64,000 nucleotides of DNA from Exiguobacterium marinum DSM 16307 (GTDB taxonomy: Bacteria > Bacillota > Bacilli > Exiguobacteriales > Exiguobacteriaceae), in the NCBI RefSeq assembly GCF_000620845.1, contig NZ_KK211189.1, positions 759,662 to 823,661 on the forward strand, read 5' to 3'. The position numbers and the translations under genes are program-made. Below, in pieces: positions 53,691-64,000 of the stretch (position 1 is its first letter; every line of letters starts with the position of its first letter). The notes under the pieces are model-generated. The model had not been told where the DNA came from and did no database searches. It saw only the letters and a list, made by a program, of their open reading frames with translations.

Positions 53691-54320
53691 ATGGGAAAAG
53701 TACATGTTTATGACCATCCTTTGATTCAGCACAAAATGACGATTATGCGTAAAGTCGAGACGGGGACGAAGCAGTTCCGTGAACTCGTTGACGAAGTTTC
53801 TTCACTTATGGCATACGAAATCACGCGTAGCCTACCCCTGACAGACGTAGAAATCGAGACACCGGTCTCTGTTTCGACTCAAAAAATGATTGCCGGCAAG
53901 AAATTGGGAATCGTCCCAATTTTACGTGCAGGACTTGGTATGGTGGATGGGTTCCTCAAAATGATGCCGAACGTAAAAGTCGGTCACATCGGTCTCTATC
54001 GCGATCCAGAAACACTTGAGCCACATGAATACTACTTGAAACTTCCGACAGACGTGACGGAACGCGACTTCATCGTCGTCGATCCGATGCTCGCAACAGG
54101 CGGTTCGGCTGCCGATGCTATCGCTTCACTTAAAAAGCACGGAGCGAAGTCCATCAAGTTGGCTTGTCTTTGTGCTGCACCAGAAGGCGTAGAACGTGTG
54201 CAAGCAGAACATCCGGATGTGGAGATTTATCTCGCGGCACTCGATGAAAAGTTAAATGATCACGGTTATATCGTTCCTGGACTTGGGGATGCGGGTGACC
54301 GTTTGTTTGGTACAAAATAA
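53691..54320 (+). CDS. upp: Uracil phosphoribosyltransferase
   Basis: Salvage enzyme that makes UMP from uracil and PRPP. The 209-residue protein has the family N-terminus ([15 protein letters not shown]), the PRPP loop [12 protein letters not shown] (near 126-137) and the uracil-binding [12 protein letters not shown] at the end. ATG follows GAGAGGAG, and a TACAAT at 53652 is the probable -10. Position between glyA and the atp operon is conserved in Bacillales. Confidence 0.97.
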   Translation: MGKVHVYDHPLIQHKMTIMRKVETGTKQFRELVDEVSSLMAYEITRSLPLTDVEIETPVSVSTQKMIAGKKLGIVPILRAGLGMVDGFLKMMPNVKVGHIGLYRDPETLEPHEYYLKLPTDVTERDFIVVDPMLATGGSAADAIASLKKHGAKSIKLACLCAAPEGVERVQAEHPDVEIYLAALDEKLNDHGYIVPGLGDAGDRLFGTK

Positions 54321-54325
54321 AAATG

Positions 54326-54359
54326 AAGCGAGAGTCGCCTGTGCGATTTTCGCTTTTTT
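54326..54359 (+). terminator. Intrinsic terminator of upp
   Basis: AAGCGAGAGTCGC pairs with GCGATTTTCGCTT (13 bp, two G-T pairs), followed by TTTTTTC. Confidence 0.88.
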
Positions 54360-54560
54360 CATGAGTGCTATAAAGGTTACTTATCATCTGTCATTGTCAC
54401 GAAATAGACACAAAATAAGATGGTGAGAATCATCATATGAGATGGTAACATGCTGTTCCTTCATATTTAAAAGTATACCGCTATTTTAGTTCTGGAAACG
54501 CGGGAAACATGTACATGCTGAGAACAATGAGATTCCTCACAAAAAAATGGGTAAAATCGC

Positions 54561-54616
54561 TCGACACGGGAAAAACTTCCTCGGTATACTGATACAGGAC
54601 GTTGAAAACGATTTCA
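54561..54616 (+). promoter_or_regulatory. Upstream promoter with perfect cre site
   Basis: TCGACA (54561-54566, 5/6), 18-bp spacer, TATACT (54585-54590, 5/6). TTGAAAACGATTTCA at 54602-54616 matches the 15-base cre consensus WTGNAANCGNWNNCW completely and sits just after the expected start point, where bound CcpA would block transcription. Confidence 0.65.
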
Positions 54617-54653
54617 AAATAAAAATGCCAGTCGTTTCGTAACTCTTTGTGAA

Positions 54654-54667
54654 CGTAAACGCTTACG
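54654..54667 (+). promoter_or_regulatory. Second cre-like palindrome
   Basis: CGTAAACGCTTACG is a palindrome around ACGC (5-base arms), close to the cre core but with altered outer bases. Confidence 0.4.
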
Positions 54668-54827
54668 GATTGAATTTTCCAAAACGTGGGGGTATAACTG
54701 AACTATTCTTCATCTGATTCCTTTTGTGAAATGTTATAAAGTCAACATTTTTATTTCAACGTTTCTTCACACTTTCTTAAAAAAGAGCAGTAGTCATTTA
54801 GTTTATGAAGTGCGTAAAACTATTGAT

Positions 54828-54855
54828 ATGACTTGATTTAAAGCGCTTTTATAAT
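54828..54855 (+). promoter_or_regulatory. Proximal promoter with embedded cre-like site
   Basis: ATGACT (54828-54833), 16-bp spacer, TATAAT (54850-54855, 6/6). The palindrome TTAAAGCGCTTTTA (54838-54851) lies in the spacer and overlaps the -10, as expected for a repressing CcpA site. A weaker alternative is TTGACT 54867 with TACTCT 54890. Confidence 0.5.
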
Positions 54856-54978
54856 TGTGAAATCCATTGACTTCTTATGCCATTTCTATTACTCTGAACT
54901 TGTGTGACTTTTGATGGTCACGCGAGTGTGAATTAGTGAAGAACAGAGGATCACGTAATGCTCGAAAGGAGGATTCAG

Positions 54979-55206
54979 ATGGCGAAAAAAGACAATCGTT
55001 ATCTATCCTACGCCTCGCTCGCTTCACAAATCTCGACAGCACTTGCCGGACCGATCGTCATTGGTTATCTCGTCGGACAGTACGGCGAAAGACGTGAATT
55101 TTGGGGCACGTTTGGTTGGAATGTGTCGATTATCCTCGGACTCGTGTTCGGGATTACGGCGCTAGTTCTCACCCTTCGGAGTTTATTGACAGGAGAGGAC
55201 GAATGA
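54979..55206 (+). CDS. atpZ: AtpZ, small membrane protein of the ATP synthase operon
   Basis: A 75-residue protein with two membrane helices (about 14-37 and 45-68) of the AtpZ/AtpI family, which with AtpI forms a Mg2+/Ca2+-linked complex in alkaliphilic Bacillus. SYASLASQISTALAGPIVIG near 10-29 is the conserved first helix. ATG follows AAAGGAGG; the frame is open seven codons upstream. It overlaps atpI by four bases. Confidence 0.85.
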   Translation: MAKKDNRYLSYASLASQISTALAGPIVIGYLVGQYGERREFWGTFGWNVSIILGLVFGITALVLTLRSLLTGEDE

Positions 55207-55610
55207 ATACGATTCAAGCAGACAGAAAAGCGCAGAAAGAATTGATGAAGCGTTATACGAAATGGTTTACCGTCTGGTTTGCGATTTTGTTGATTGGCGC
55301 CCTCATCATCCCGATGTATAAAGCCGTATTTCTCGGGTTGTTCATCGGCGGGGTCGGAAGTCTCATTATTCTACATATGCAGAATCGAAGCGTCATTCGC
55401 ATGTATGACGTCATCGAGCATGGACGACGACCAAAGTCGCATGGGACCGTTTCAAGAATGGCGGTCGGTGCGTTAGCAGTGATAGTCGGTCTTCTCTACG
55501 AGGATCGGGTGTCCGTCATAGCGGTGGTAACTGGTCTAATCGCCGGCCACATCATACAATTTGGCGAGTTTACACTTGCCCAGCTCAGCAGGAAAAGAGG
55601 TGAATATTAA
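55203..55610 (+). CDS. atpI: ATP synthase protein I
   Basis: A 135-residue protein with four membrane helices, in the place and style of AtpI, which assists assembly of the c-ring and ATP synthase. Sequence conservation of AtpI is low, so the call rests on position (between atpZ and atpB), size and topology. Starts in an ATGA overlap with atpZ; its stop codon overlaps the atpB start by one base. Confidence 0.85.
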   Translation: MNTIQADRKAQKELMKRYTKWFTVWFAILLIGALIIPMYKAVFLGLFIGGVGSLIILHMQNRSVIRMYDVIEHGRRPKSHGTVSRMAVGALAVIVGLLYEDRVSVIAVVTGLIAGHIIQFGEFTLAQLSRKRGEY

Positions 55611-56347
55611 TGGGTCATGAGTTTCCCACATATTCTCTGCACTTTGGGGACTATACGTTATACGGGAGCTGGACGAACGTCATTACAGTGCTAATAGCAG
55701 CTTTACTCGTCTTCGCATTCGCCATCTGGGGGACAAGACGTTTGGCTATGAAGCCGACTGGCAAACAAAACTTCATGGAATTCTTCGCAGAGTTCGTACG
55801 TGGAATCATCGCAAGTGCGATGGACTGGAAGACAGGTGGCCGCTTTATCGGATTTGGGATGACGTTGATTTTGTTCATTCTCTTCTCAAACTTGATGGGT
55901 CTACCGTTTAACGTCATTTCCGGACACTATCTGTGGTTCAACTCACCGACGGCCGATCCTTACGTAACCTTGGCGTTGTCGACACTCGTCGTTGCAATGT
56001 CGCACTATTATGGGGTGAAGCTACACGGGTTGAAACACTATTCGGCGGAGTTCGTGAAACCAGTCTGGTTCTTGCTTCCGATCAAATTGATTGAGGAGTT
56101 TGCAAACACGTTGACGCTCGGTTTGCGTCTATACGGTAACATCTTTGCCGGTGAAATCATGATTACCATCATCTTGGGACTCGCGATTACAGCCGAAGGA
56201 GCACTTAACCCGCTCGGCGCAATCTTTGCGGTCTTCCCAATGATTCTATGGCAAGGTTTTTCAATCTTTATCGGGGTTATCCAATCCTACATTTTCCTGA
56301 CGCTTGCAATGGTGTACATCGGGCACAAAGCTTCGGCCGAACATTAA
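55610..56347 (+). CDS. atpB: ATP synthase Fo subunit a
   Basis: A 245-residue membrane subunit that forms the proton half-channels beside the c-ring. The essential arginine is in LTLGLRLYGNIFAGE (near 171), followed by the conserved helix with ILWQGFSIFIGVIQSYIF. Overlaps the atpI stop codon by one base and has AAAGAGGTG upstream. Confidence 0.96.
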   Translation: MGHEFPTYSLHFGDYTLYGSWTNVITVLIAALLVFAFAIWGTRRLAMKPTGKQNFMEFFAEFVRGIIASAMDWKTGGRFIGFGMTLILFILFSNLMGLPFNVISGHYLWFNSPTADPYVTLALSTLVVAMSHYYGVKLHGLKHYSAEFVKPVWFLLPIKLIEEFANTLTLGLRLYGNIFAGEIMITIILGLAITAEGALNPLGAIFAVFPMILWQGFSIFIGVIQSYIFLTLAMVYIGHKASAEH

Positions 56348-56391
56348 TTCGGACATCTCGCCAAAGCGTTACAATCAAATTATTTACTTAA

Positions 56392-56634
<243 letters not shown>

Positions 56635-56705
56635 TTTCGAGTTAACGAGAATAGCATAAGAGGGAGCACGTCTCCCTCACTTATTTAGTCAAGAGGAGGG
56701 TATGC

Positions 56706-57233
56706 ATGGATACGATGATGATTGCAGCTGGTGCTGGCGGCGAAGGCCTCCGCATTCTGGATATGATCTTTACAATTTTCACATTCCTCGTACTCTTGGC
56801 CCTGTTGAAGAAATTTGCTTGGGGACCACTCCTTGGAATGATGAGACAGCGTGAAGAGTATGTAGCGAACGAAATTGAACTCGCTGAAAAGAGCCGCAAA
56901 GATGCGGAAAACTATGTCGTCGAACAACGTGATGCACTTAGTGCGGCACGTACAGAGTCGAAAGAAATGCTCGATGCAAGCCGTCGACAAGCAGAAGCGG
57001 AACAAGCACGCTTGGTGGAGCAGGCGCGTTTGGAATCCGAACAAATTAAAATCGAGGCAGAGAAAGCGATTGAGCGCGAGCGTGAGCTTGCGAAACAATC
57101 CCTTCAAACCGAAGTCGTCACACAGGCGCTCTCGGCAGCACGCCACGTCCTTCAATCAGACCTTAAAGGCGATGAAGCGAAACAACGTGCCCTCGTCACA
57201 GACTTCCTGTCTAAAGCGAAAGGTGCGAACTGA
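56706..57233 (+). CDS. atpF: ATP synthase Fo subunit b
   Basis: A 175-residue stator subunit: one N-terminal membrane helix (about 16-38) and a long, highly charged amphipathic helix (about 45-150) for dimerisation. ATG 56706 follows AGAGGAGGG. Its stop overlaps the atpH start (TGATG). Confidence 0.95.
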   Translation: MDTMMIAAGAGGEGLRILDMIFTIFTFLVLLALLKKFAWGPLLGMMRQREEYVANEIELAEKSRKDAENYVVEQRDALSAARTESKEMLDASRRQAEAEQARLVEQARLESEQIKIEAEKAIERERELAKQSLQTEVVTQALSAARHVLQSDLKGDEAKQRALVTDFLSKAKGAN

Positions 57234-57766
57234 TGAACGCATCATTAGCAAAACGCTATGCCAAAGCGCTCTTCGACTTAGCGCGGGAACAAGGCACGCT
57301 CGACCAAGTCGAAGCGGAAGTGCGTCTGCTCGATGAAGTGCTCCACGCGACTCCTGAACTCATGGATCTCTTAACAAATCCGGCAGTCAGTGACAGCGAG
57401 CTTGCACAACTTTTAAAAGACAGCTTTGGTGATATGACGGCGATTGTCGTGAACACACTTCTCGTCATGGTCGAGAACGACCGTGCGGCAGAGGTTCGCG
57501 CATTGCCACGTTACGTCCGCGATTTCATCAACGACTACCGTGGGATTGCAGAGGGTATTGTCACAAGCGCCTTCCCGTTGTCGGCAACAGACTTGAAAGA
57601 CGTCGAACTCGTCTTTGGAGAGAAGCTTGGGAAGACGCTCCAATTGAAGAACGTCGTCGATGAAGAAGTCATCGGTGGACTCCGTGTCCAGGTCGGATAC
57701 ACGACGTACGATGATACGATCGAAACGAAACTTACACGCCTTGAGCGTGAATTGTTGAATGCGTAA
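57233..57766 (+). CDS. atpH: ATP synthase F1 subunit delta
   Basis: A 177-residue subunit that joins the b stalk to the alpha subunits. It has the OSCP/delta pattern: LAKRYAKALFDLAREQG at the start and EEVIGGLRVQVGYTTYDDTIETKL near the end. Starts at the last base of atpF, so translation is coupled. Confidence 0.95.
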   Translation: MNASLAKRYAKALFDLAREQGTLDQVEAEVRLLDEVLHATPELMDLLTNPAVSDSELAQLLKDSFGDMTAIVVNTLLVMVENDRAAEVRALPRYVRDFINDYRGIAEGIVTSAFPLSATDLKDVELVFGEKLGKTLQLKNVVDEEVIGGLRVQVGYTTYDDTIETKLTRLERELLNA

Positions 57767-59293
<1,527 letters not shown>

Positions 59294-59323
59294 TCCGGTG
59301 ACGAGCGTCTATTAAGGTGGTGA

Positions 59324-60187
<864 letters not shown>

Positions 60188-60209
60188 GCGCGCGCCCTCT
60201 AGATTGTAG

Positions 60210-61640
<1,431 letters not shown>

Positions 61641-61668
61641 GACCTACGCGGAAGGGGGAAACTAGACG

Positions 61669-62079
61669 ATGAATACTGTTCACGTCAACGTCGTCACCCC
61701 AGATGGTGCAGCCTTTGAAGGGGACGCACGAATGGTCATCGCCAAATCGGTCACTGGTGAGCTTGGTATTTTACCGAAGCACATCCCGATGGTGACACCA
61801 CTCGACGTCTCAGTCCTCAAACTGCGCCACGAAGATGGTGGACGCACGCTGATCGCAATCAGCGGTGGTTTCATGGAAGTTCGTCCCGATACGGTGACGA
61901 TCTTAGCTGAAACAGCCGAAATGGCGGATAAGATTGACTATGACCGCGCTTCTGCGGCGAAAGTTCGGGCCGAGCGTCGTCTTCAAGACTCAAAGCTCTC
62001 AGAACTCGAATTCCGTCGTGCGGAGCTTGCGCTTAAAAAAGCGATCAACCGCTTGAGCATTCGCGATATCAATGAATAA
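61669..62079 (+). CDS. atpC: ATP synthase F1 subunit epsilon
   Basis: A 136-residue subunit with the N-terminal beta sandwich ([35 protein letters not shown]) and the C-terminal two-helix domain (about 88-133) that can inhibit hydrolysis. Last gene of the operon, closed by a terminator. Confidence 0.96.
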   Translation: MNTVHVNVVTPDGAAFEGDARMVIAKSVTGELGILPKHIPMVTPLDVSVLKLRHEDGGRTLIAISGGFMEVRPDTVTILAETAEMADKIDYDRASAAKVRAERRLQDSKLSELEFRRAELALKKAINRLSIRDINE

Positions 62080-62084
62080 TCATG

Positions 62085-62114
62085 ACTCTCACACGAAAGT
62101 GTGGGAGTTTTTTT
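62085..62114 (+). terminator. Intrinsic terminator of the atp operon
   Basis: ACTCTCACAC-GAAA-GTGTGGGAGT is a 10-bp stem with a GNRA-type loop, followed by seven Ts. Confidence 0.92.
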
Positions 62115-62226
62115 GTTTGTGTAAAAGATGGGTCTTTTGTCGTGCTTCTAAATGACATGACTAGTATAAAATATGTGGAAGAAGACCGATAATAAGAGTG
62201 GGAATGATTGCAAAGGAGATTAAAGG

Positions 62227-63417
62227 ATGAAAGTTTACGTTGCGCGACAACCGATTTTTGATCAACAATTACGTGTTTGCGGCTATGAATTGTTATATCG
62301 CCGCAGCGAAAATAATATCTTTGAAAATGTCGATGATTCGTTAGCGACGGCCGATGTCATCCATAACGCATATCTCGTCTTTAATTTTCGGGAGTTGACG
62401 GAGGGAACACGTGCATTTATCAACTTTCCTCAGACGCTGATTGAAGGAGAAGTACCGTCACTGCTACCTCGTCAATCGCTCGTCATTGAAGTGCTCGAAC
62501 ATGTCGAACCGACTGAAAAAGTTTTACATGCTCTTCGTTCATTGAGACGTCAAGGGTATACGATTGCACTTGATGATTTCGTGTTTGAGGAGAAGTATCG
62601 GCCATTGATCGGATTAGCCGACATCATCAAAATCGATTATCAAGCGACACCAGTGGATCAACAACAAAAATTGATTGATGCACTTGGACATCGGGTTGAA
62701 TTTTTAGCGGAAAAAATCGAGACACCGGCAGAGTACGAGATTGCGAAACGATTAGGTTATAAAATGTTTCAAGGCTACTTCTTCAGTCGTCCGATTGTTG
62801 TTCACGGGGCTGAAGTTCATCCGTTGCGTCATACGCTCATTGAAATGTTAAAAGAGCTCGATCGTCCGGAACCGAGTTTCCAGCGCATTTCAGCGCAAAT
62901 CGAGCGAAGTGTCGACTTATCCTATAAGATGCTCCGTACGGTCAATACGGTGTATCAAAAAGGTCGTCGCACGATTCAATCGATCGAACAAGCCGTCGCG
63001 CGAATCGGATTGGATGAGTTGAAGCGGTGGTCGTATTTGATGTTACTTCGGGAGATGCAAACGTCTGAGTCAAAAGAATTAATTAAACAGAGCGTTATTC
63101 GTGGCAAGATGATGGAATTGATTGCAGAGGATACGTTAGATGATGTATCACCGTTTGATGCGTTTATTACCGGGATTTTCTCATCACTCGATGTCATTTT
63201 GGATGAATCGATGCAAGCGTTGATTGTTGAGTTGCCGGTAGCGCCTTTTGTGAAGGCTGCGCTCCTTGGGGAACAGAATGGGTTACGAGTGTTACTCGAA
63301 GAAGTCATCGCCTATGAAAAGTTGACAATTCCTATTCATAACACAAATTCAGATTGGTCTCAATATTATGTCGAAGCAATTCGTTGGTCACGTAGCCTTG
63401 ACGAACCCGATGAATGA
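62227..63417 (+). CDS. HDOD-EAL (YuxH-like) signalling protein
   Basis: A 396-residue soluble protein with an N-terminal EAL-like domain (about 1-200) and a C-terminal HDOD domain (about 200-390). In the EAL part the signature is ELL (GYELLYR, 19-25), while INFPQTLI, IEVLEH, ALDDF, IKID, AEKIE and QGYFFSRP are kept. This architecture (YuxH in Bacillus, CdgJ in Vibrio) is a phosphodiesterase in some species and inactive in others, so activity is uncertain. ATG follows AAAGGAG. It is the second EAL protein in the window and separates the atp operon from the DUF1146 gene. Confidence 0.87.
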   Translation: MKVYVARQPIFDQQLRVCGYELLYRRSENNIFENVDDSLATADVIHNAYLVFNFRELTEGTRAFINFPQTLIEGEVPSLLPRQSLVIEVLEHVEPTEKVLHALRSLRRQGYTIALDDFVFEEKYRPLIGLADIIKIDYQATPVDQQQKLIDALGHRVEFLAEKIETPAEYEIAKRLGYKMFQGYFFSRPIVVHGAEVHPLRHTLIEMLKELDRPEPSFQRISAQIERSVDLSYKMLRTVNTVYQKGRRTIQSIEQAVARIGLDELKRWSYLMLLREMQTSESKELIKQSVIRGKMMELIAEDTLDDVSPFDAFITGIFSSLDVILDESMQALIVELPVAPFVKAALLGEQNGLRVLLEEVIAYEKLTIPIHNTNSDWSQYYVEAIRWSRSLDEPDE

Positions 63418-63434
63418 TGTTTGAAATATATGAG

Positions 63435-63482
63435 GGGCGTCAATTAATGTAGTAAGACCTTACTGCTGATGACGTCCTTTTT
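63435..63482 (+). terminator. Terminator after the HDOD-EAL gene
   Basis: GGGCGTCA and TGACGTCC close a larger hairpin that holds an inner GTAGTAAG/CTTACTGC stem; TTTTT follows. Confidence 0.75.
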
Positions 63483-63617
63483 GGTGTGCTTGTAGAGAAA
63501 GTGAGTTGGTCGAATGGTTCAAACCGCTCGAAGCTTGAGACACTGAGTCTTTTTTTCTCTAACATGACATGATATGATTAAAAATGGTACGAATTTTAGA
63601 AAAGAGGGGAATTGTCG

Positions 63618-63836
63618 ATGATCAATACCGTATTTTCGCTAGCGATTTACGTTATAGCGATTTACGTCGCTTGGTGGGCCCTCTTACCCGTCAAATGGGA
63701 TAAGTTGCTCAATCAAGTGAAGAGTCCGCAAGCAGCAGTTTTGCGTGTTCTCGTAGCTGTCGTCTTCGGTTCACTGATTGCCCAGTTCTTTTTGGAGTAT
63801 ATCCGATTGGCGCAGGCGCTCGCACCTATACAGTAG
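63618..63836 (+). CDS. DUF1146 (YwzB-like) small membrane protein
   Basis: A 72-residue protein with two membrane helices (about 4-22 and 43-62) separated by a short basic loop (LLPVKWDKLLNQVKSPQ). Size and sequence fit the DUF1146/YwzB family, whose gene lies just behind the atp operon in Bacillales. Function unknown. ATG 63618 follows AGAGGGGA; a TTG two codons upstream is less likely. Confidence 0.8.
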   Translation: MINTVFSLAIYVIAIYVAWWALLPVKWDKLLNQVKSPQAAVLRVLVAVVFGSLIAQFFLEYIRLAQALAPIQ

Positions 63837-63856
63837 TCGCAGAATATTTAACAAAC

Positions 63857-63873
63857 TGTAATCCTGCTGTAAC
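63857..63873 (+). promoter_or_regulatory. WalR-type box near the right edge
   Basis: TGTAAT-CCTGC-TGTAAC matches the WalR (YycF) consensus TGTWAH-N5-TGTWAH at every position. The controlled gene would start beyond the window; possible -10 elements (TAGGAT, GATAAA) lie about 20 bases downstream. The last 127 bases hold no visible gene. Confidence 0.5.
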
Positions 63874-64000
63874 GACTCCTATATGAATATCATGTAGGAT
63901 AAATTCGTCTGACATGATGCGTTTTCATTTCGTTTGCATTTATTTATTTCATTTTTGTGAAATGAAAAACCATCACGTTTTACAAACCATTCTAATAATC

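Larger units (their letters stand above)
54360..54978 (+). other. Long AT-rich control region of the ATP synthase operon
   Basis: About 620 bases without a gene. It holds at least two promoter candidates and three cre-like sites (listed separately), an AAATGTT/AACATTT hairpin with a T tract (54736-54762) that might be a weak terminator, and the AAAGGAGG ribosome site of atpZ. Nothing in it reads as a conserved protein. Confidence 0.6.

Overview
The window looks like a chromosomal segment of a low-to-moderate GC Bacillota bacterium, most likely Exiguobacterium or a close relative. This is an inference from gene content. The order rpoE-pyrG-spo0F-like-fbaA-tal-murA-glpX-(insertion)-rho-rpmE-tdk-prfA-prmC-ywlC-ywlE-rpiB-ywlG-glyA-upp-atpZIBEFHAGDC follows the Bacillus subtilis rpoE-to-atp region closely, but spoIIR and mntP, which sit in that stretch in B. 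subtilis, are missing, as expected for a non-sporulating Bacillales lineage. No rRNA, tRNA, CRISPR array, insertion sequence or prophage is visible.

Layout. 1-5.1 kb: edge of a ClC-type transporter, an EAL-domain protein, the polyamine genes speE-speB with a DUF2294 gene, then a promoter, structured leader and terminator in front of an SbtA-like bicarbonate permease. 5.1-11.4 kb: an accessory locus with an amino-sugar nucleotide cluster (PglF-like dehydratase, degenerate epimerase, EpsN/DegT aminotransferase, degenerate formyltransferase-like protein), bracketed or interrupted by two stand-alone proteins built only of homing-endonuclease-associated (FGSW) repeats. 11.4-17.2 kb: a TipA-like MerR regulator with a GNAT gene, an oligo-1,6-glucosidase behind a LacI/CcpA-type operator, a GNAT remnant, DUF1934 and small genes. 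17.2-22.2 kb: fadF behind a FadR operator, a HemAT-type oxygen sensor, an MFS-like protein. 22.3-29.8 kb: rpoE, pyrG behind a reiterative-transcription type attenuator, a VTT-domain protein, a GNAT gene, an OYE flavoenzyme, and glpD behind an antitermination-type leader. 29.8-34.3 kb: Spo0F-like regulator, fbaA, tal, a MurA paralogue lacking the catalytic cysteine, glpX. 34.3-37.3 kb: an inserted ABC-2 exporter, a DUF421 protein and an NlpC/P60 hydrolase. 37.7-48.1 kb: rho to glyA housekeeping block. 48.1-53.6 kb: an accessory envelope cluster (small membrane protein, OmpR-type regulator, histidine kinase, secreted acidic repeat protein, lipoprotein). 53.7-62.1 kb: upp and the complete F1Fo ATP synthase operon. 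62.2-64 kb: a HDOD-EAL protein, a DUF1146 protein and a WalR-type box at the edge.

How it works together. The core is central metabolism and energy (aldolase, transaldolase, class II FBPase, G3P dehydrogenase, ATP synthase) with several cre-like CcpA sites (fbaA, ATP synthase, glucosidase), nucleotide supply (pyrG, tdk, upp, glyA) and the transcription/translation machinery (rpoE, rho, rpmE, prfA, prmC, ywlC). The most interesting accessory elements are (i) the two-component system at 49-52 kb, whose operon and downstream acidic repeat-protein gene share an 11+11 bp direct-repeat operator at an identical 52-bp distance from identical -10 boxes, (ii) the FGSW-repeat proteins around the amino-sugar genes, (iii) the structured leader of the bicarbonate permease, and (iv) the MurA paralogue with Cys replaced by Tyr.
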